This document shows positions 54,143-63,226 of a DNA stretch of 64,000 bases, piece after piece. The stretch covers positions 422,590-486,589 of the forward strand of contig JAEWIF010000026.1 of NCBI GenBank assembly GCA_023387335.1, written 5' to 3'. How positions within the stretch are numbered: the first letter of the stretch is position 1; every line of letters starts with the position of its first letter. A program made the position numbers and the translations under genes. The DNA is from Pseudomonadota bacterium. GTDB taxonomy: Bacteria; Pseudomonadota; Gammaproteobacteria; Burkholderiales; Burkholderiaceae_C. The notes beneath the pieces were generated by a model, which saw only the letters and a program-made list of their open reading frames with translations, did no database searches and was not told the origin of the DNA.

Positions 54143-54955
54143 ATGTCCATGAGTCGCCCCGGCCCCCAGCGCATCGTCTGCCTCACCGAGGAGACGACGG
54201 AGTGGCTGTACCTGCTGGGGGAAGAGGCGCGGATCGTGGGCATCTCCGGCTACACCGTGCGGCCGGCGCGCGCTCGCCAGGAGAAGCCGCGCGTCAGCGC
54301 ATTCCTCTCCGCGAAGATCGACCGCATCCTCGAGCTCAAGCCCGACTGCGTGTTCGGCTTCTCCGACCTGCAGGCCGACATCGCGGCCGAGCTGGTGCGC
54401 AAGGGCGTGCAGGTGACGGTGTTCAACCAGCGCAGCGTGGAGGAGATCTTCTCCATGCTGTGGCAGGTGGCGGCGCTCGTGGGGCAGGCCGATCGCGGAT
54501 CGGAACTGCTGGCCGGGATGCGGCAGCGCCTGCAGGCGATCGAGGCCGCGGGCCGCGCGCTGCCGCGGCGTCCGCGCGTGTTCTTCGAGGAATGGGACGA
54601 GCCGCCGATCAGCGGCATCCGCTGGGTGAGCGAGCTGGTGCGCATCGCGGGCGGCGACGACCTGTTCCCCGAGCTCGCGATGCAGTCGCTGGGCAAGGAC
54701 CGCATCGTGGCCGACCCCGGCGAGATCGTGCGGCGCAACCCGGACATCGTGGTCGGCTCCTGGTGCGGCAAGAAATTCCGGCCCGAGCGAGTGGCCGCGC
54801 GGGCCGGCTGGGACGCGGTTAACGCGGTGCGCGACGCGCAGCTGTTCGAGATCAAGTCGGCCGACATCCTGCAGCCCGGGCCGGCGGCGCTGACCGACGG
54901 CGTGGAGCAGCTGCACCGCATCGTGCTGCGGTGGGCGGAGGAAGTGAAAGCATGA
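54143..54955 (+). CDS. Cobalamin-binding (BtuF/ABC SBP-like) protein without a signal peptide
   Basis: A 270-residue protein with the BtuF/FhuD-type fold: RIVCLTEETTEWLYLLGEEARIVGISGY, LELKPDCVFGFSDLQADIAAELV, FFEEWDEPPISGIRWVSELVRIAGGDDLFPEL and IVADPGEIVRRNPDIVVGSWCGKKF. Unlike normal periplasmic binding proteins it lacks any hydrophobic N-terminus, so it should stay in the cytoplasm. It is a second copy of the fold in this operon besides btuF at 55521. It may hold corrinoids during assembly; inferred only. ATGA overlap with cobU. Confidence 0.8.
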   Translation: MSMSRPGPQRIVCLTEETTEWLYLLGEEARIVGISGYTVRPARARQEKPRVSAFLSAKIDRILELKPDCVFGFSDLQADIAAELVRKGVQVTVFNQRSVEEIFSMLWQVAALVGQADRGSELLAGMRQRLQAIEAAGRALPRRPRVFFEEWDEPPISGIRWVSELVRIAGGDDLFPELAMQSLGKDRIVADPGEIVRRNPDIVVGSWCGKKFRPERVAARAGWDAVNAVRDAQLFEIKSADILQPGPAALTDGVEQLHRIVLRWAEEVKA

Positions 54956-55524
54956 GGGTCGCGCGCAGCGAACTGATCCTGGGCGGCCAGAAAAGCGGCA
55001 AGACCGCGCGCGCCGAGTCGCTGGCCGCGGCCTGGCTGGCGCTGTCGCCGGATCACCAGGCCGTCTACATCGCCACCGCGCAGGCCTGGGACGAGGAGAT
55101 GCGCGAGCGCATCGCGCGCCACCGGCGCGACCGCGCCGAGCGCGTGCCGCGCATGCGCACGGTCGAGGAGCCGCTGGCGCTGGCGCAGGCCATCGGCCAC
55201 CACAGCCGGCCCGACACGCTGATCGTGGTGGACTGCCTCACGCTCTGGCTCACTGCGCAGCTGATGCCGGCGGTGGACCCGAACGAGGGCGCGACCGAGG
55301 CGCGCGAAACGCCGCCCGCTTCGCTGGCCGGCGCCGTGGCCGCGTGCGCCGGACCGCTGGTGCTGATCAGCAACGAGATCGGCCTGGGCGTGATCCCGAT
55401 GGGCCGCGAGGTGCGCAACTTCGTCGATGCGCTCGGCACGCTCAACCAGCTCGCGGCCGCGGCCTGCGAGCGGGTGACGCTGATGTCGGCCGGGCTGGCG
55501 CTCACGCTGAAAGGCGGGGCATGA
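54952..55524 (+). CDS. cobU: Adenosylcobinamide kinase / adenosylcobinamide-phosphate guanylyltransferase
   Basis: Bifunctional enzyme that phosphorylates adenosylcobinamide and adds GMP. The 190-residue sequence starts with the P-loop GGQKSGKTARAES (about residues 9-21), has a second conserved block IARHRRDRAERVP, DCLTLWLTAQLM, and ISNEIGLGVIPMGREVRNFVDALGTLNQ, the family signature. It overlaps both neighbours by ATGA. Also called cobP. Confidence 0.93.
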   Translation: MRVARSELILGGQKSGKTARAESLAAAWLALSPDHQAVYIATAQAWDEEMRERIARHRRDRAERVPRMRTVEEPLALAQAIGHHSRPDTLIVVDCLTLWLTAQLMPAVDPNEGATEARETPPASLAGAVAACAGPLVLISNEIGLGVIPMGREVRNFVDALGTLNQLAAAACERVTLMSAGLALTLKGGA

Positions 55525-56393
55525 AGGCCTGGCTGCTCTCTCTCGTTCTTGCGGCTGGCATCGCGCCGCTGCACGCCACGGCGGCGCAGGTCCAGGTCGT
55601 GGACGACCGCGGGAAGACGATCGAGTTGCGCGAGCCGCCGCGCCGAATCGTGACGCTGCTTCCTTCGCTCACCGAAACGGTGTGCGAGCTCGGCGCCTGC
55701 GACCGGCTGGTGGGCGTGGACAACTTCTCCAACTGGCCGGACCGCGTGCTGCGCCTGCCGCACGTGGGCGGCCTGGACGACGCCAGCATCGAGCAGATCG
55801 TGGCGCTCAAGCCCGACATCGTGCTGCTGTCCGCCACCTCCCGCGCGCTGGCCCGGCTCGAAGGCCTGGGCCTGCGCGTCATGGGCCTGGAGCTCAAGAC
55901 CCTGGCCGACGTGCGGCGCGGGCTGGGCAAGGTCGGGCAGCTGCTCGACGTGCCGGGTGCCGAGCAGGTCTGGTCGCGCATCAACGAGGAAGTGGACGCG
56001 GCCGCGCGCACGCTGCCGCCGAAGCTGCGCGGCACCACCGTCTATTACGAAGTCGGCGGCGGCTACGCGGCCAGCGAGTCCTCGCACATCGGCGAGATCC
56101 TTTCGCGCGTGGGCGGCACCAACGTGGTGCCCGGCCACCTCGGCACCGTGCCCAAGCTCAATCCCGAGTTCGTGGTGCGCGCCGACCCGCAGGTGATCAT
56201 GTTCTCGGACCGCAACGTCGCCGAGCTGCCCACGCGGCCCGGCTGGTCGCGCATCCGCGCGGTGAAGGAAGGGCGCCTGTGCCCGTTCACCGCCGCGCAG
56301 GGCGACGTGATCGTGCGTCCCGGCCCGCGCCTGGGCGAATCGGCGCGGCTGATGGTGCAGTGCCTCAAGGGTGAGCTGAAGGGGCGGCCGTGA
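55521..56393 (+). CDS. btuF: Periplasmic vitamin B12-binding protein of the BtuCDF importer
   Basis: A 290-residue ABC substrate-binding protein with a signal peptide (WLLSLVLAAGIAPLHATAAQ). The fold is shown by PPRRIVTLLPSLTETVCELGACDRLVGVDNFSNWP, LKPDIVLLSATSRALARLEGLGLRV and GRLCPFTAAQGDVIVRPGPRLGESARLM. It hands cobalamin to BtuC. ATG overlaps the cobU stop; its own stop overlaps the btuC GTG. Confidence 0.9.
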   Translation: MKAWLLSLVLAAGIAPLHATAAQVQVVDDRGKTIELREPPRRIVTLLPSLTETVCELGACDRLVGVDNFSNWPDRVLRLPHVGGLDDASIEQIVALKPDIVLLSATSRALARLEGLGLRVMGLELKTLADVRRGLGKVGQLLDVPGAEQVWSRINEEVDAAARTLPPKLRGTTVYYEVGGGYAASESSHIGEILSRVGGTNVVPGHLGTVPKLNPEFVVRADPQVIMFSDRNVAELPTRPGWSRIRAVKEGRLCPFTAAQGDVIVRPGPRLGESARLMVQCLKGELKGRP

Positions 56394-57427
56394 AGCGCGA
56401 GGCCGCGCCGGCGATGCCGATCGCAAGCGACGAAGCCGTGGACCCGGCGCCGCGCTCGCCGCTGTCCGTCGCGCTCGTGCTGGTCGCCGCCACGCTGCTG
56501 CTGCTGGCCGTCGGCACCGCGGTCGGTTCGCTCGGTTGGGAGCCGCTTTGGAGCGGCGCCGACACGGCGAACGCGATCCTGTGGGAAATCCGGCTTCCGC
56601 GATCGCTGGGCGCCTGGCTGGCCGGTGCGCTGCTCGGGCTGGCCGGCGCGGTGGCGCAGGGCCTGTTCCGCAATCCGCTCGCCGATCCCTACCTGCTGGG
56701 CAGCGCGACCGGCGCCGCATTCGGCGTGGCGGTGATGCTGGTGCTGATCGGCGTGACGCCGATGGCGGCGAGCGGCTGGGTCGCGCGGCTCGGGCTCACC
56801 GGCGCGGGCTTCGCGGGCGCGGTCGTCGCCGTGCTCGTCACGCTGGGTTTGGCGCGGGGCGTGCAGCACACGCTGCGCCTGCTGCTGGCCGGCGTGATCG
56901 TCGGCATGGTGTTCGGCGCGCTGTCGGCGCTGGTGATGTTCTGGGTGCCGGACATCCTGCGGTCGATGCAGGCGTTCCTCCTCGGCACGACCGGCTTCCT
57001 GGGCTGGGGCAGCGTGGGGCTGCTGGGCGTGCTGTTCGCGCTGTCGGTGCTGGTGGCGGTGGGCTTCAGTCCGGCGCTCGATGCACTGGCGCTCGGCGAG
57101 TCGACGGCGATCAGCCTGGGCATCCCGCTGCCCAAGGTGCGCGTGGGCCTGGTCGGCGTGATGGCGCTGGCCACCGGCGCCGCCGTCGCGCAGGTGGGCC
57201 TGATCGCCTTCATCGGCCTGCTCGCGCCGCACCTGATTCGCGCCGCCGTCAAGCCCACGCACCGCTGGCTGCTGCCGCTGGCCGCGCTGGCAGGCGGCGT
57301 GCTGCTGCTGGCCGCCGACGTGCTGGCGCGCTGGCTGCTCGCGCCTCAGGAGCTGCCGGTCGGCGTCCTCACCGCCATCCTCGGCGGCGGCTACCTGCTC
57401 TGGCTGATGCACCGGAGGCCGCTGTGA
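56390..57427 (+). CDS. btuC: FecCD-family ABC permease for vitamin B12
   Basis: A 345-residue inner-membrane permease with about ten membrane segments: IRLPRSLGAWLAGALLGLAGAVAQGLFRNPLADPYLLGSATGAAFG near the N-terminus and VAQVGLIAFIGLLAPHLIRAAV with the coupling-helix region near the C-terminus. FecCD members carry siderophores or B12; the operon makes B12 the likely substrate. Starts with GTG (GTGA overlap). Confidence 0.9.
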   Translation: MKREAAPAMPIASDEAVDPAPRSPLSVALVLVAATLLLLAVGTAVGSLGWEPLWSGADTANAILWEIRLPRSLGAWLAGALLGLAGAVAQGLFRNPLADPYLLGSATGAAFGVAVMLVLIGVTPMAASGWVARLGLTGAGFAGAVVAVLVTLGLARGVQHTLRLLLAGVIVGMVFGALSALVMFWVPDILRSMQAFLLGTTGFLGWGSVGLLGVLFALSVLVAVGFSPALDALALGESTAISLGIPLPKVRVGLVGVMALATGAAVAQVGLIAFIGLLAPHLIRAAVKPTHRWLLPLAALAGGVLLLAADVLARWLLAPQELPVGVLTAILGGGYLLWLMHRRPL

Positions 57428-58191
57428 CGACGGCCCTGCGCGCATCGGCGCTGCACGTCTCGCTGGGCGGACGCGAGGTGCTGCGCGGCATCGACCTTTC
57501 GATCCCCTCGGCGCGCTGGACCGCGGTCGTCGGACCGAACGGCGCGGGCAAGACCACGATGCTCAAGGCGCTGGCCCGCCTGCTGCCCGCGCGCGGCGGC
57601 GTGGAGATGCTGGGCCGCGGCGCATGGACCGACCGCGAGCGCGCGCGGCAGCTCGCGTGGCTGGGCCAGAACGAATCCGGCGCCGAGGACCTGCGAGCCC
57701 AGGACGTGGTGATGCTCGGCCGCCTGCCGCACCAGCCCTGGCTGGGCGGCGCTTCGGCGGAAGACCAGGCGATCGTGGAGGACGCGATGCGCCAGACGCA
57801 GTGCTGGGACTGGCGGCTGCGTCCGCTGGGCCAGCTGTCCGGCGGCGAGCGCCAGCGCGTGCTGCTGGCGCGTGCGCTGGCCGTGCGCGCGCCGCTGCTG
57901 CTGATGGATGAACCGCTCGCCAACCTGGACCCGCCGCACCAGGCCGACTGGCTGGCCATCGTGCGCCGCCACGTCGCGGCCGGCGGCACGGCGGTCAGCG
58001 TGCTGCACGAGTTGAACATGGCGCTGCACGCCGACGAACTGGTGGTGATGGACCAGGGCCGCATCGCCCACCACGGCGCGTGCGCCGATCCGGCCACCCA
58101 CGAGGCGCTGCGCGAAGTGTTCGCGCGGCGCGTGCGCGTGCATGCGTTGGCGGGGCAGTGGGTCGCGCTGCCCGACACCGTTGAAAGCTGA
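57424..58191 (+). CDS. btuD: ABC transporter ATP-binding protein for vitamin B12
   Basis: A 255-residue ATPase with Walker A GPNGAGKTTM (about residues 38-47), signature LSGGERQRVLLARAL, Walker B LLLMDEPLANLDPP and switch His in VSVLHELNMAL. It powers BtuC. Starts with GTG overlapping the btuC stop. Confidence 0.93.
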   Translation: MTTALRASALHVSLGGREVLRGIDLSIPSARWTAVVGPNGAGKTTMLKALARLLPARGGVEMLGRGAWTDRERARQLAWLGQNESGAEDLRAQDVVMLGRLPHQPWLGGASAEDQAIVEDAMRQTQCWDWRLRPLGQLSGGERQRVLLARALAVRAPLLLMDEPLANLDPPHQADWLAIVRRHVAAGGTAVSVLHELNMALHADELVVMDQGRIAHHGACADPATHEALREVFARRVRVHALAGQWVALPDTVES

Positions 58192-58201
58192 AACACGAGA
58201 C

Positions 58202-58771
58202 ATGCAGATCGAGAACCCACCCTCCGCGAAGCCGTACGACAAGCCCGAAGGCGAGCGCCGCGGCCTGGTCATCGTCAACACCGGCGACGGCAAGGGCAAG
58301 AGCACGGCCGCCTTCGGGCTGGCGCTGCGCGCGCACGGCCGCGGCAAGGCGGTGAAGATCTTCCAGTTCATGAAGGTGCCCACGGCCCGCTTCGGCGAGC
58401 ACCGCATGTTCGAACAGATCGGCATCCCCATCGAAGGCCTGGGCGACGGCTTCTCCTGGAAGAGCCAGGACCTGGAGCGGTCGGCGCAGCTCGCGCGCGA
58501 CGGCTGGCAGCGTGCGCGCGAAGCCATCCTGTCCGGCGAGCTGTTCCTGGTGGTGCTGGACGAGCTGACCTATCCGCTGATCTACGGCTGGATGCCGCTC
58601 GACGACGTGCTGGCGACACTGCGCGAGCGGCCCACGCACGTGCACGTGTGCATCACCGGCCGCCGCTGCCCGCCCGAGATCGTGGAGCTCGCCGACACGG
58701 TGACCGAGATGCAGAAGATCAAGCACGCCTTCAACGCCGGCGTGCCGGCGCAGCGCGGGATCGAGGACTGA
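58202..58771 (+). CDS. cobO/btuR: Cob(I)yrinic acid a,c-diamide / cob(I)alamin adenosyltransferase
   Basis: A 189-residue enzyme that puts the adenosyl group on cobalt. The atypical P-loop NTGDGKGKSTAAFGLALRA (about residues 25-43), QFMKVPTARFGEHRMFEQIGI, LDELTYPLIYGWMPLDDVL and HVCITGRRCPPEIVELADTVTEMQKIKHAF are the CobO/BtuR pattern. It begins 10 bases after btuD. Confidence 0.95.
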   Translation: MQIENPPSAKPYDKPEGERRGLVIVNTGDGKGKSTAAFGLALRAHGRGKAVKIFQFMKVPTARFGEHRMFEQIGIPIEGLGDGFSWKSQDLERSAQLARDGWQRAREAILSGELFLVVLDELTYPLIYGWMPLDDVLATLRERPTHVHVCITGRRCPPEIVELADTVTEMQKIKHAFNAGVPAQRGIED

Positions 58772-58777
58772 CGCATC

Positions 58778-59719
58778 GTGACTTCGCTCGCCGCGGCGAT
58801 CGCCCTGTTGTTCGCCTTCGCGCTCGACCGCGCCTTCGGCGAGCCCGCCACCCGCTGGCATCCCGTCGGCTGGATGGGCCGCTATCTCGGCTGGATCGGC
58901 GGCCGCATCGCGCCGCGAGAGCCACAACCCGAGCGCGACCTGCGCAGCTTCTGGTCGGGCGCGCTGGCCTGGTGGGGCGGGGCGCTGCTCGTGCTGGTGG
59001 CCGCGTTGCTGCTGCAGGAGCTGGCCGTGGCGCTGGGTGTCGCCGGCGCGGTGGTCGCGGGCATCGCGCTCAAGACCATGCTGTCGTGGCGCATGCTGCA
59101 CGACGAGGTGAGGGACGTGGAGATCGCGCTGGGCCAGTCGCTGGATTCGGGGCGCCGGCAGCTCGGCCGCCTGGTCAGCCGCGAGGTGATGCGGCTCGAC
59201 GAGTCCCAGGTGCGCGAGAGCGCCATCGAATCGCTGGCCGAGAACCTGAACGACTCGGTGGTCGCACCGGTGTTCTGGTTCCTCGTCGCGGGATTGCCGG
59301 GCGCGATGCTCTACCGCTTCGCCAACACCGCCGACGCGATGTGGGGCTACCGCGGCCTGCGCGCCGGCGCGGACTGGACCTGGGCCGGCAAGTGGGCCGC
59401 GCGCGCCGACGACGTGCTGTCGTGGGTGCCGGCGCGGATCACGGCGCTGCTGATCGCGGTCGTCGCGGGCGGGTTGCGGTTCCGCACGCTGCGCGAAGAG
59501 GCGCGCAGGACGCCTTCGCCCAACGGCGGCTGGCCGATGGCGGCGATGGCGCTCGCGCTGGGCGTCCACCTGCGCAAGCCGGGCGTGTATGAACTGAACG
59601 CAGGCGCTTCGGCGCCGCGGGCCGCGCACACCGCGCGGGCCTTGCGGTTTTCGCGCTGGAGCGTGGCGCTGCTGCTCGTGGCGGGCAGCATCGTGCTGTG
59701 GAAAGGAGGGCTGGGGTGA
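58778..59719 (+). CDS. cbiB/cobD: Adenosylcobinamide-phosphate synthase
   Basis: A 313-residue inner-membrane enzyme that attaches the aminopropanol linker to adenosylcobyric acid. The family text ALDRAFGEPATRWHPVGWMGRYLGW near the N-terminus, ESLAENLNDSVVAPVFWFLVAGLPGAMLYRFANTADAMWGYR in the middle and several membrane segments identify it. Starts with GTG. Confidence 0.93.
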   Translation: MTSLAAAIALLFAFALDRAFGEPATRWHPVGWMGRYLGWIGGRIAPREPQPERDLRSFWSGALAWWGGALLVLVAALLLQELAVALGVAGAVVAGIALKTMLSWRMLHDEVRDVEIALGQSLDSGRRQLGRLVSREVMRLDESQVRESAIESLAENLNDSVVAPVFWFLVAGLPGAMLYRFANTADAMWGYRGLRAGADWTWAGKWAARADDVLSWVPARITALLIAVVAGGLRFRTLREEARRTPSPNGGWPMAAMALALGVHLRKPGVYELNAGASAPRAAHTARALRFSRWSVALLLVAGSIVLWKGGLG

Positions 59720-60681
59720 GCGTGGCAAGGATCCACGGAGGGCCGGACGCGGGCGGCGTGCTGCCGCACGACTTCTCGGCGAATGCGAATGCCTGCGGGC
59801 CGTGGGCCGCGGCGCAGGTGGCCATCGCGGCCGCCGAGGCGCAGCACTATCCCGACCCGGCGTACACGGAGCTGCGCGCCGCGCTGGCGGATCGCCACGG
59901 CGTGGAGCCGGCGCGCGTGGCCCTGGCGGGCAGCGGCAGCGAGTTCATCTACCGCGTCACGGCGTGGGCGGCGCGCCGCGGGGCCAAGGCCGCGAGCGTG
60001 CCGCAGCCGGGCTACGGCGACTACGCCGCGGCGGCTTCGGCGTGGCGATTGCAGGTCGCCTCGGACGACGAGGGCGCGCAGCTCGCCTGGGCCTGCGAGC
60101 CGTCGAGCCCGCTGGGGCGCAGCGACACGCGCCTGTCCGCGTTGCGCGGCCATCCGGGCACCGTGGTCGTGGACCGTGCCTACGAACCGCTGCGCCTCTT
60201 CGGCATCCGCCGCACTACACCGCCGAACGCCTGGGAGCTGTGGACGCCGAACAAGGCGCTGGGCCTCACGGGCGTGCGCGCCGCGTACGCCATCGCGCCC
60301 GCGGGCGGCGAGGCGCTGGTCGAGGAACTGGACGCGCTCGCGCCCTCGTGGCTGCTGGGCGCGCACGGCGTGGCCCTGCTGCAGGCCTGGTGCGAGCCGA
60401 CCTGCGCCGGCTGGCTCGAGCGCTCGCTGCCCACCTTGCGCGAATGGAAGCAGCGGCAGGTCGCGATCTGCGAAACGCTGGGCTGGGCCGTGCAGGCGAG
60501 CGACGCCAACTTCTTCGTCGCCGCTGCGGAGCTCTCGCCCGAGGAGCATGAAGTGCTGCGCGAGCGTGGCATCCGCCTGCGCGATTGCACCTCGTTCGGA
60601 TTGCCCGGCCATGTGCGCCTGGCGGTGCGCCCGCCCGCTTCGCAGGACGCGCTGCGCCGCGCGATGGAGGCGCTGCGATGA
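59716..60681 (+). CDS. cobC/cobD: Threonine-phosphate decarboxylase-like PLP enzyme
   Basis: A 321-residue class I/II aminotransferase-fold protein. HDFSANANACGP matches the DFSxNxNPxGP start of CobC (Pseudomonas/CobD Salmonella) proteins, and the PLP Lys is in WTPNKALGLTGVRAAY (about residue 186). It is thought to supply (R)-1-amino-2-propanol phosphate. Compared with typical members (about 330-360) it is slightly short. GTG start overlapping cbiB. Confidence 0.85.
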   Translation: MSVARIHGGPDAGGVLPHDFSANANACGPWAAAQVAIAAAEAQHYPDPAYTELRAALADRHGVEPARVALAGSGSEFIYRVTAWAARRGAKAASVPQPGYGDYAAAASAWRLQVASDDEGAQLAWACEPSSPLGRSDTRLSALRGHPGTVVVDRAYEPLRLFGIRRTTPPNAWELWTPNKALGLTGVRAAYAIAPAGGEALVEELDALAPSWLLGAHGVALLQAWCEPTCAGWLERSLPTLREWKQRQVAICETLGWAVQASDANFFVAAAELSPEEHEVLRERGIRLRDCTSFGLPGHVRLAVRPPASQDALRRAMEALR

Positions 60682-62111
60682 CCGCGCGCTGCGTGATGGT
60701 GCTGGGCACCACCAGCGGCGCCGGCAAGAGCTGGCTGGCCACGGCCCTCTGCCGATGGTACGCGCGCCAGGGCCTGAAGGTCGCGCCGTTCAAGGCGCAG
60801 AACATGAGCAACAACGCGCGCGTGGTCGCGGGCGGCGAGATCGGCAGCGCGCAGTACTTCCAGGCGCTGGCGGCGCGGGCCGAGCCCGACGTGCGCATGA
60901 ACCCGCTGCTGCTCAAGCCCGAGCGCGACACGCACAGCCAGGTGGTGCTGCTCGGGCAGGTCGATGAAGCGCTCTCGCGCCAGTCGTGGCGCGGCCGCAG
61001 CGCCAGCGTGTGGCCGCAAGTGCGCGACGCGCTGGACCAGCTGCGCGCGGAGAACGACGTCGTGGTGATCGAGGGCGCGGGCTCGCCGGCCGAGATCAAC
61101 CTGAAGGACAGCGACATCGTGAACATGCGGGTGGCGCTGCACACGCAGGCGCGCTGCCTGCTGGTGACCGACATCGACCGCGGCGGCGCTTTCGCGCACC
61201 TGTACGGCACCTGGGCGCTGCTGCCGGAGGAAGAGCGTGCGCTGATCCGCGGCTTCGTGCTCAACAAGTTCCGCGGCGACGCCTCGCTGCTGGCGCCGGC
61301 GCCGCAGCGGCTGCAGGAGATCACGGGCATCCCGACGGTGGCGACCTTGCCGATGTGGTGGCGGCACGGGTTGCCGGAGGAAGACGGCTGGTACGGCGCG
61401 CCCTCGTCCGGCGGCGAAGGCGGCAAGACGGTTGCGATCGTGGCCTATCCCCGCATCAGCAACCTCGACGAGTTCCAGCCGCTCGCCCAGGTTCCCGGCC
61501 TGCGCCTGAAGTGGGTGCGCTCCGCGCGCGAGCTCGACGGTGCGGACTGGATCGTCCTGCCCGGTTCCAAGCACACCAGCTCCGACCTCGCCTGGCTGCG
61601 CGAGCAGCACATCGATCGCGCGATCGCCACGCATGCGGCGAAGGGCGGCGCGGTGCTCGGCGTGTGCGGCGGCCTGCAGATGCTGGGCGAGGCACTGGTC
61701 GATACGCACGGCATCGACGGCAACGCGCCCGGGCTCGGGCTGCTGCCGCTCGTCACGCAGTTCGAGCCCGACAAGACCGTGCGCCGCACGCGCGCCACCT
61801 TCGGCGCGCTCCAGGGCCAGTGGTCCGGGCTGTCGGGCGTCGAAGTCGCCGGCTACGAGATCCACCACGGCCAGACCGCGCAGCATCCCGCGATGGCGGC
61901 GGCGCTGCCGGTGCTGCCCTCCGCCCTGGGCTGGCAGAACGCCGCGGGCAACGTGCTGGGCGTCTACCTGCACGGCCTGTTCGAGGACGCCAACGTGCTG
62001 CGCGCCCTGTTCGGTGCGCAGGCGCCCGCGCCCGACCGCGTCTATGACGGCCTGGCCGACTTCATCGATCGCCATTTCACCCCCGGCATCCTCCAGGAGC
62101 TGATCCGTTGA
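60678..62111 (+). CDS. cobQ: Cobyric acid synthase
   Basis: Glutamine-dependent amidase that converts adenosylcobyrinic acid a,c-diamide to adenosylcobyric acid. The 477-residue protein has an N-terminal dethiobiotin-synthetase-like ATPase (GTTSGAGKSW, FKAQNMSNNARV, VVIEGAGSPAEINL) and a C-terminal triad amidotransferase (Cys in GVCGGLQMLG near 330; His in GYEIHHG and VYLHGLFED). ATGA overlap with the gene before. Confidence 0.95.
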   Translation: MTARCVMVLGTTSGAGKSWLATALCRWYARQGLKVAPFKAQNMSNNARVVAGGEIGSAQYFQALAARAEPDVRMNPLLLKPERDTHSQVVLLGQVDEALSRQSWRGRSASVWPQVRDALDQLRAENDVVVIEGAGSPAEINLKDSDIVNMRVALHTQARCLLVTDIDRGGAFAHLYGTWALLPEEERALIRGFVLNKFRGDASLLAPAPQRLQEITGIPTVATLPMWWRHGLPEEDGWYGAPSSGGEGGKTVAIVAYPRISNLDEFQPLAQVPGLRLKWVRSARELDGADWIVLPGSKHTSSDLAWLREQHIDRAIATHAAKGGAVLGVCGGLQMLGEALVDTHGIDGNAPGLGLLPLVTQFEPDKTVRRTRATFGALQGQWSGLSGVEVAGYEIHHGQTAQHPAMAAALPVLPSALGWQNAAGNVLGVYLHGLFEDANVLRALFGAQAPAPDRVYDGLADFIDRHFTPGILQELIR

Positions 62112-63148
62112 GCCTTCCCGACCTGCACGACCCCCGACTCGCCGAACGCCTGCAGCACCTGCTGGACCACAAGACCAAGCCGCTGGGCGCGCTGGGTCGC
62201 ATCGAAGCGCTCGCGCTGCAGATCGGCCTGGTGCTGGGCAGCGAATCGCCGCGCCTGGAGCAGCCGCAGCTGGTGGTGTTCGCCGGCGACCACGGCCTGG
62301 CGGCGCGCGGCGTGTCGGCCTACCCGAGCGACGTCACCTGGCAGATGGTGGAGAACTTCCTCGCCGGCGGCGCCGCCGTCAGCGTGCTGGCCCGCCAACA
62401 CGGCCTGGCGCTGACCGTCGTCGATTGCGGCGTGCGCCACGAGTTCGCGCCGCGGCCCGGGCTGCTGGTCCGCAAGGTCGCGGCCGGCACCGCCGACGCG
62501 CTCGAGGGCCCCGCGATGACGCCGGCCCAGTGCCGCCAGGCGATCGCCATCGGCCGCGAGGTGGTGGCCGCCCAACCGGGCAACGCTCTGCTGCTGGGCG
62601 AGATGGGCATCGGCAACACGTCGGCGGCCTCGCTGCTGCTGGCGCGCCTGACCGGCAGCGACATCGGCGACTGCGTGGGCTCGGGCACCGGCCTGGACGA
62701 AGCGGGCCTGGCACGCAAGCGCGAGGTGCTGCGGCAGGTGCTGGAGCGCCACGCCGATGCGCGCGAGCCGCTCGACGTGCTGGCGGCCTTCGGCGGCTTC
62801 GAGATCGCGGCGATGGCCGGCGCGGTGCTGGAAGCGGCGGCGCGGCGCAAGGTGATCGTGGTGGACGGCTTCATCTCCAGCGCCGCCGTGCTGGTGGCGC
62901 GCGCGCTGGAGCCGCGCGTGCTGCAGCGTTGCGTGTTCTCGCACCGCTCCGGCGAATGCGGCCACGGCCTGATGCTGCGGCACCTGGGGCCGGACCCGCG
63001 CACGCCGGCGCGGGCGCTGATCGACCTGGACCTGCGCCTGGGCGAGGGCTCGGGCGCGGCGCTCGCGTGGCCCTTGCTGGTGTCCGCGTGCGCGCTGCTG
63101 CGCGAGATGGCCAGCTTCGAATCGGCCGGCGTAGCCCGTTCGGGTTAA
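62108..63148 (+). CDS. cobT: Nicotinate-nucleotide--dimethylbenzimidazole phosphoribosyltransferase
   Basis: A 346-residue enzyme that makes alpha-ribazole phosphate, the lower-ligand precursor. KTKPLGALGRIEALALQIG, VFAGDHGLAARGVSAYPSDVTWQMVENFLAGGAAV and LGEMGIGNTSAASLLLARL are the family signature, and the C-terminal Glu is in FSHRSGECGHG nearby. It starts with TTG, overlapping the cobQ stop (TTGA). It is the last B12 gene; cobS does not follow. Confidence 0.94.
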   Translation: MSLPDLHDPRLAERLQHLLDHKTKPLGALGRIEALALQIGLVLGSESPRLEQPQLVVFAGDHGLAARGVSAYPSDVTWQMVENFLAGGAAVSVLARQHGLALTVVDCGVRHEFAPRPGLLVRKVAAGTADALEGPAMTPAQCRQAIAIGREVVAAQPGNALLLGEMGIGNTSAASLLLARLTGSDIGDCVGSGTGLDEAGLARKREVLRQVLERHADAREPLDVLAAFGGFEIAAMAGAVLEAAARRKVIVVDGFISSAAVLVARALEPRVLQRCVFSHRSGECGHGLMLRHLGPDPRTPARALIDLDLRLGEGSGAALAWPLLVSACALLREMASFESAGVARSG

Positions 63149-63226
63149 TACCCAGCCTCCTCGGCCTCACGCCGCCCGAGGCCGGGCTATCCTGCGCTCC
63201 ACGACAACCCCCATGGAGGGCACGCC

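Noticed and set aside
63158..63190. Imperfect GC-rich hairpin after cobT as the operon terminator
   Set aside because: The stem is interrupted and has no T-run; may only be a weak structure. No confident terminator for the B12 operon was found.
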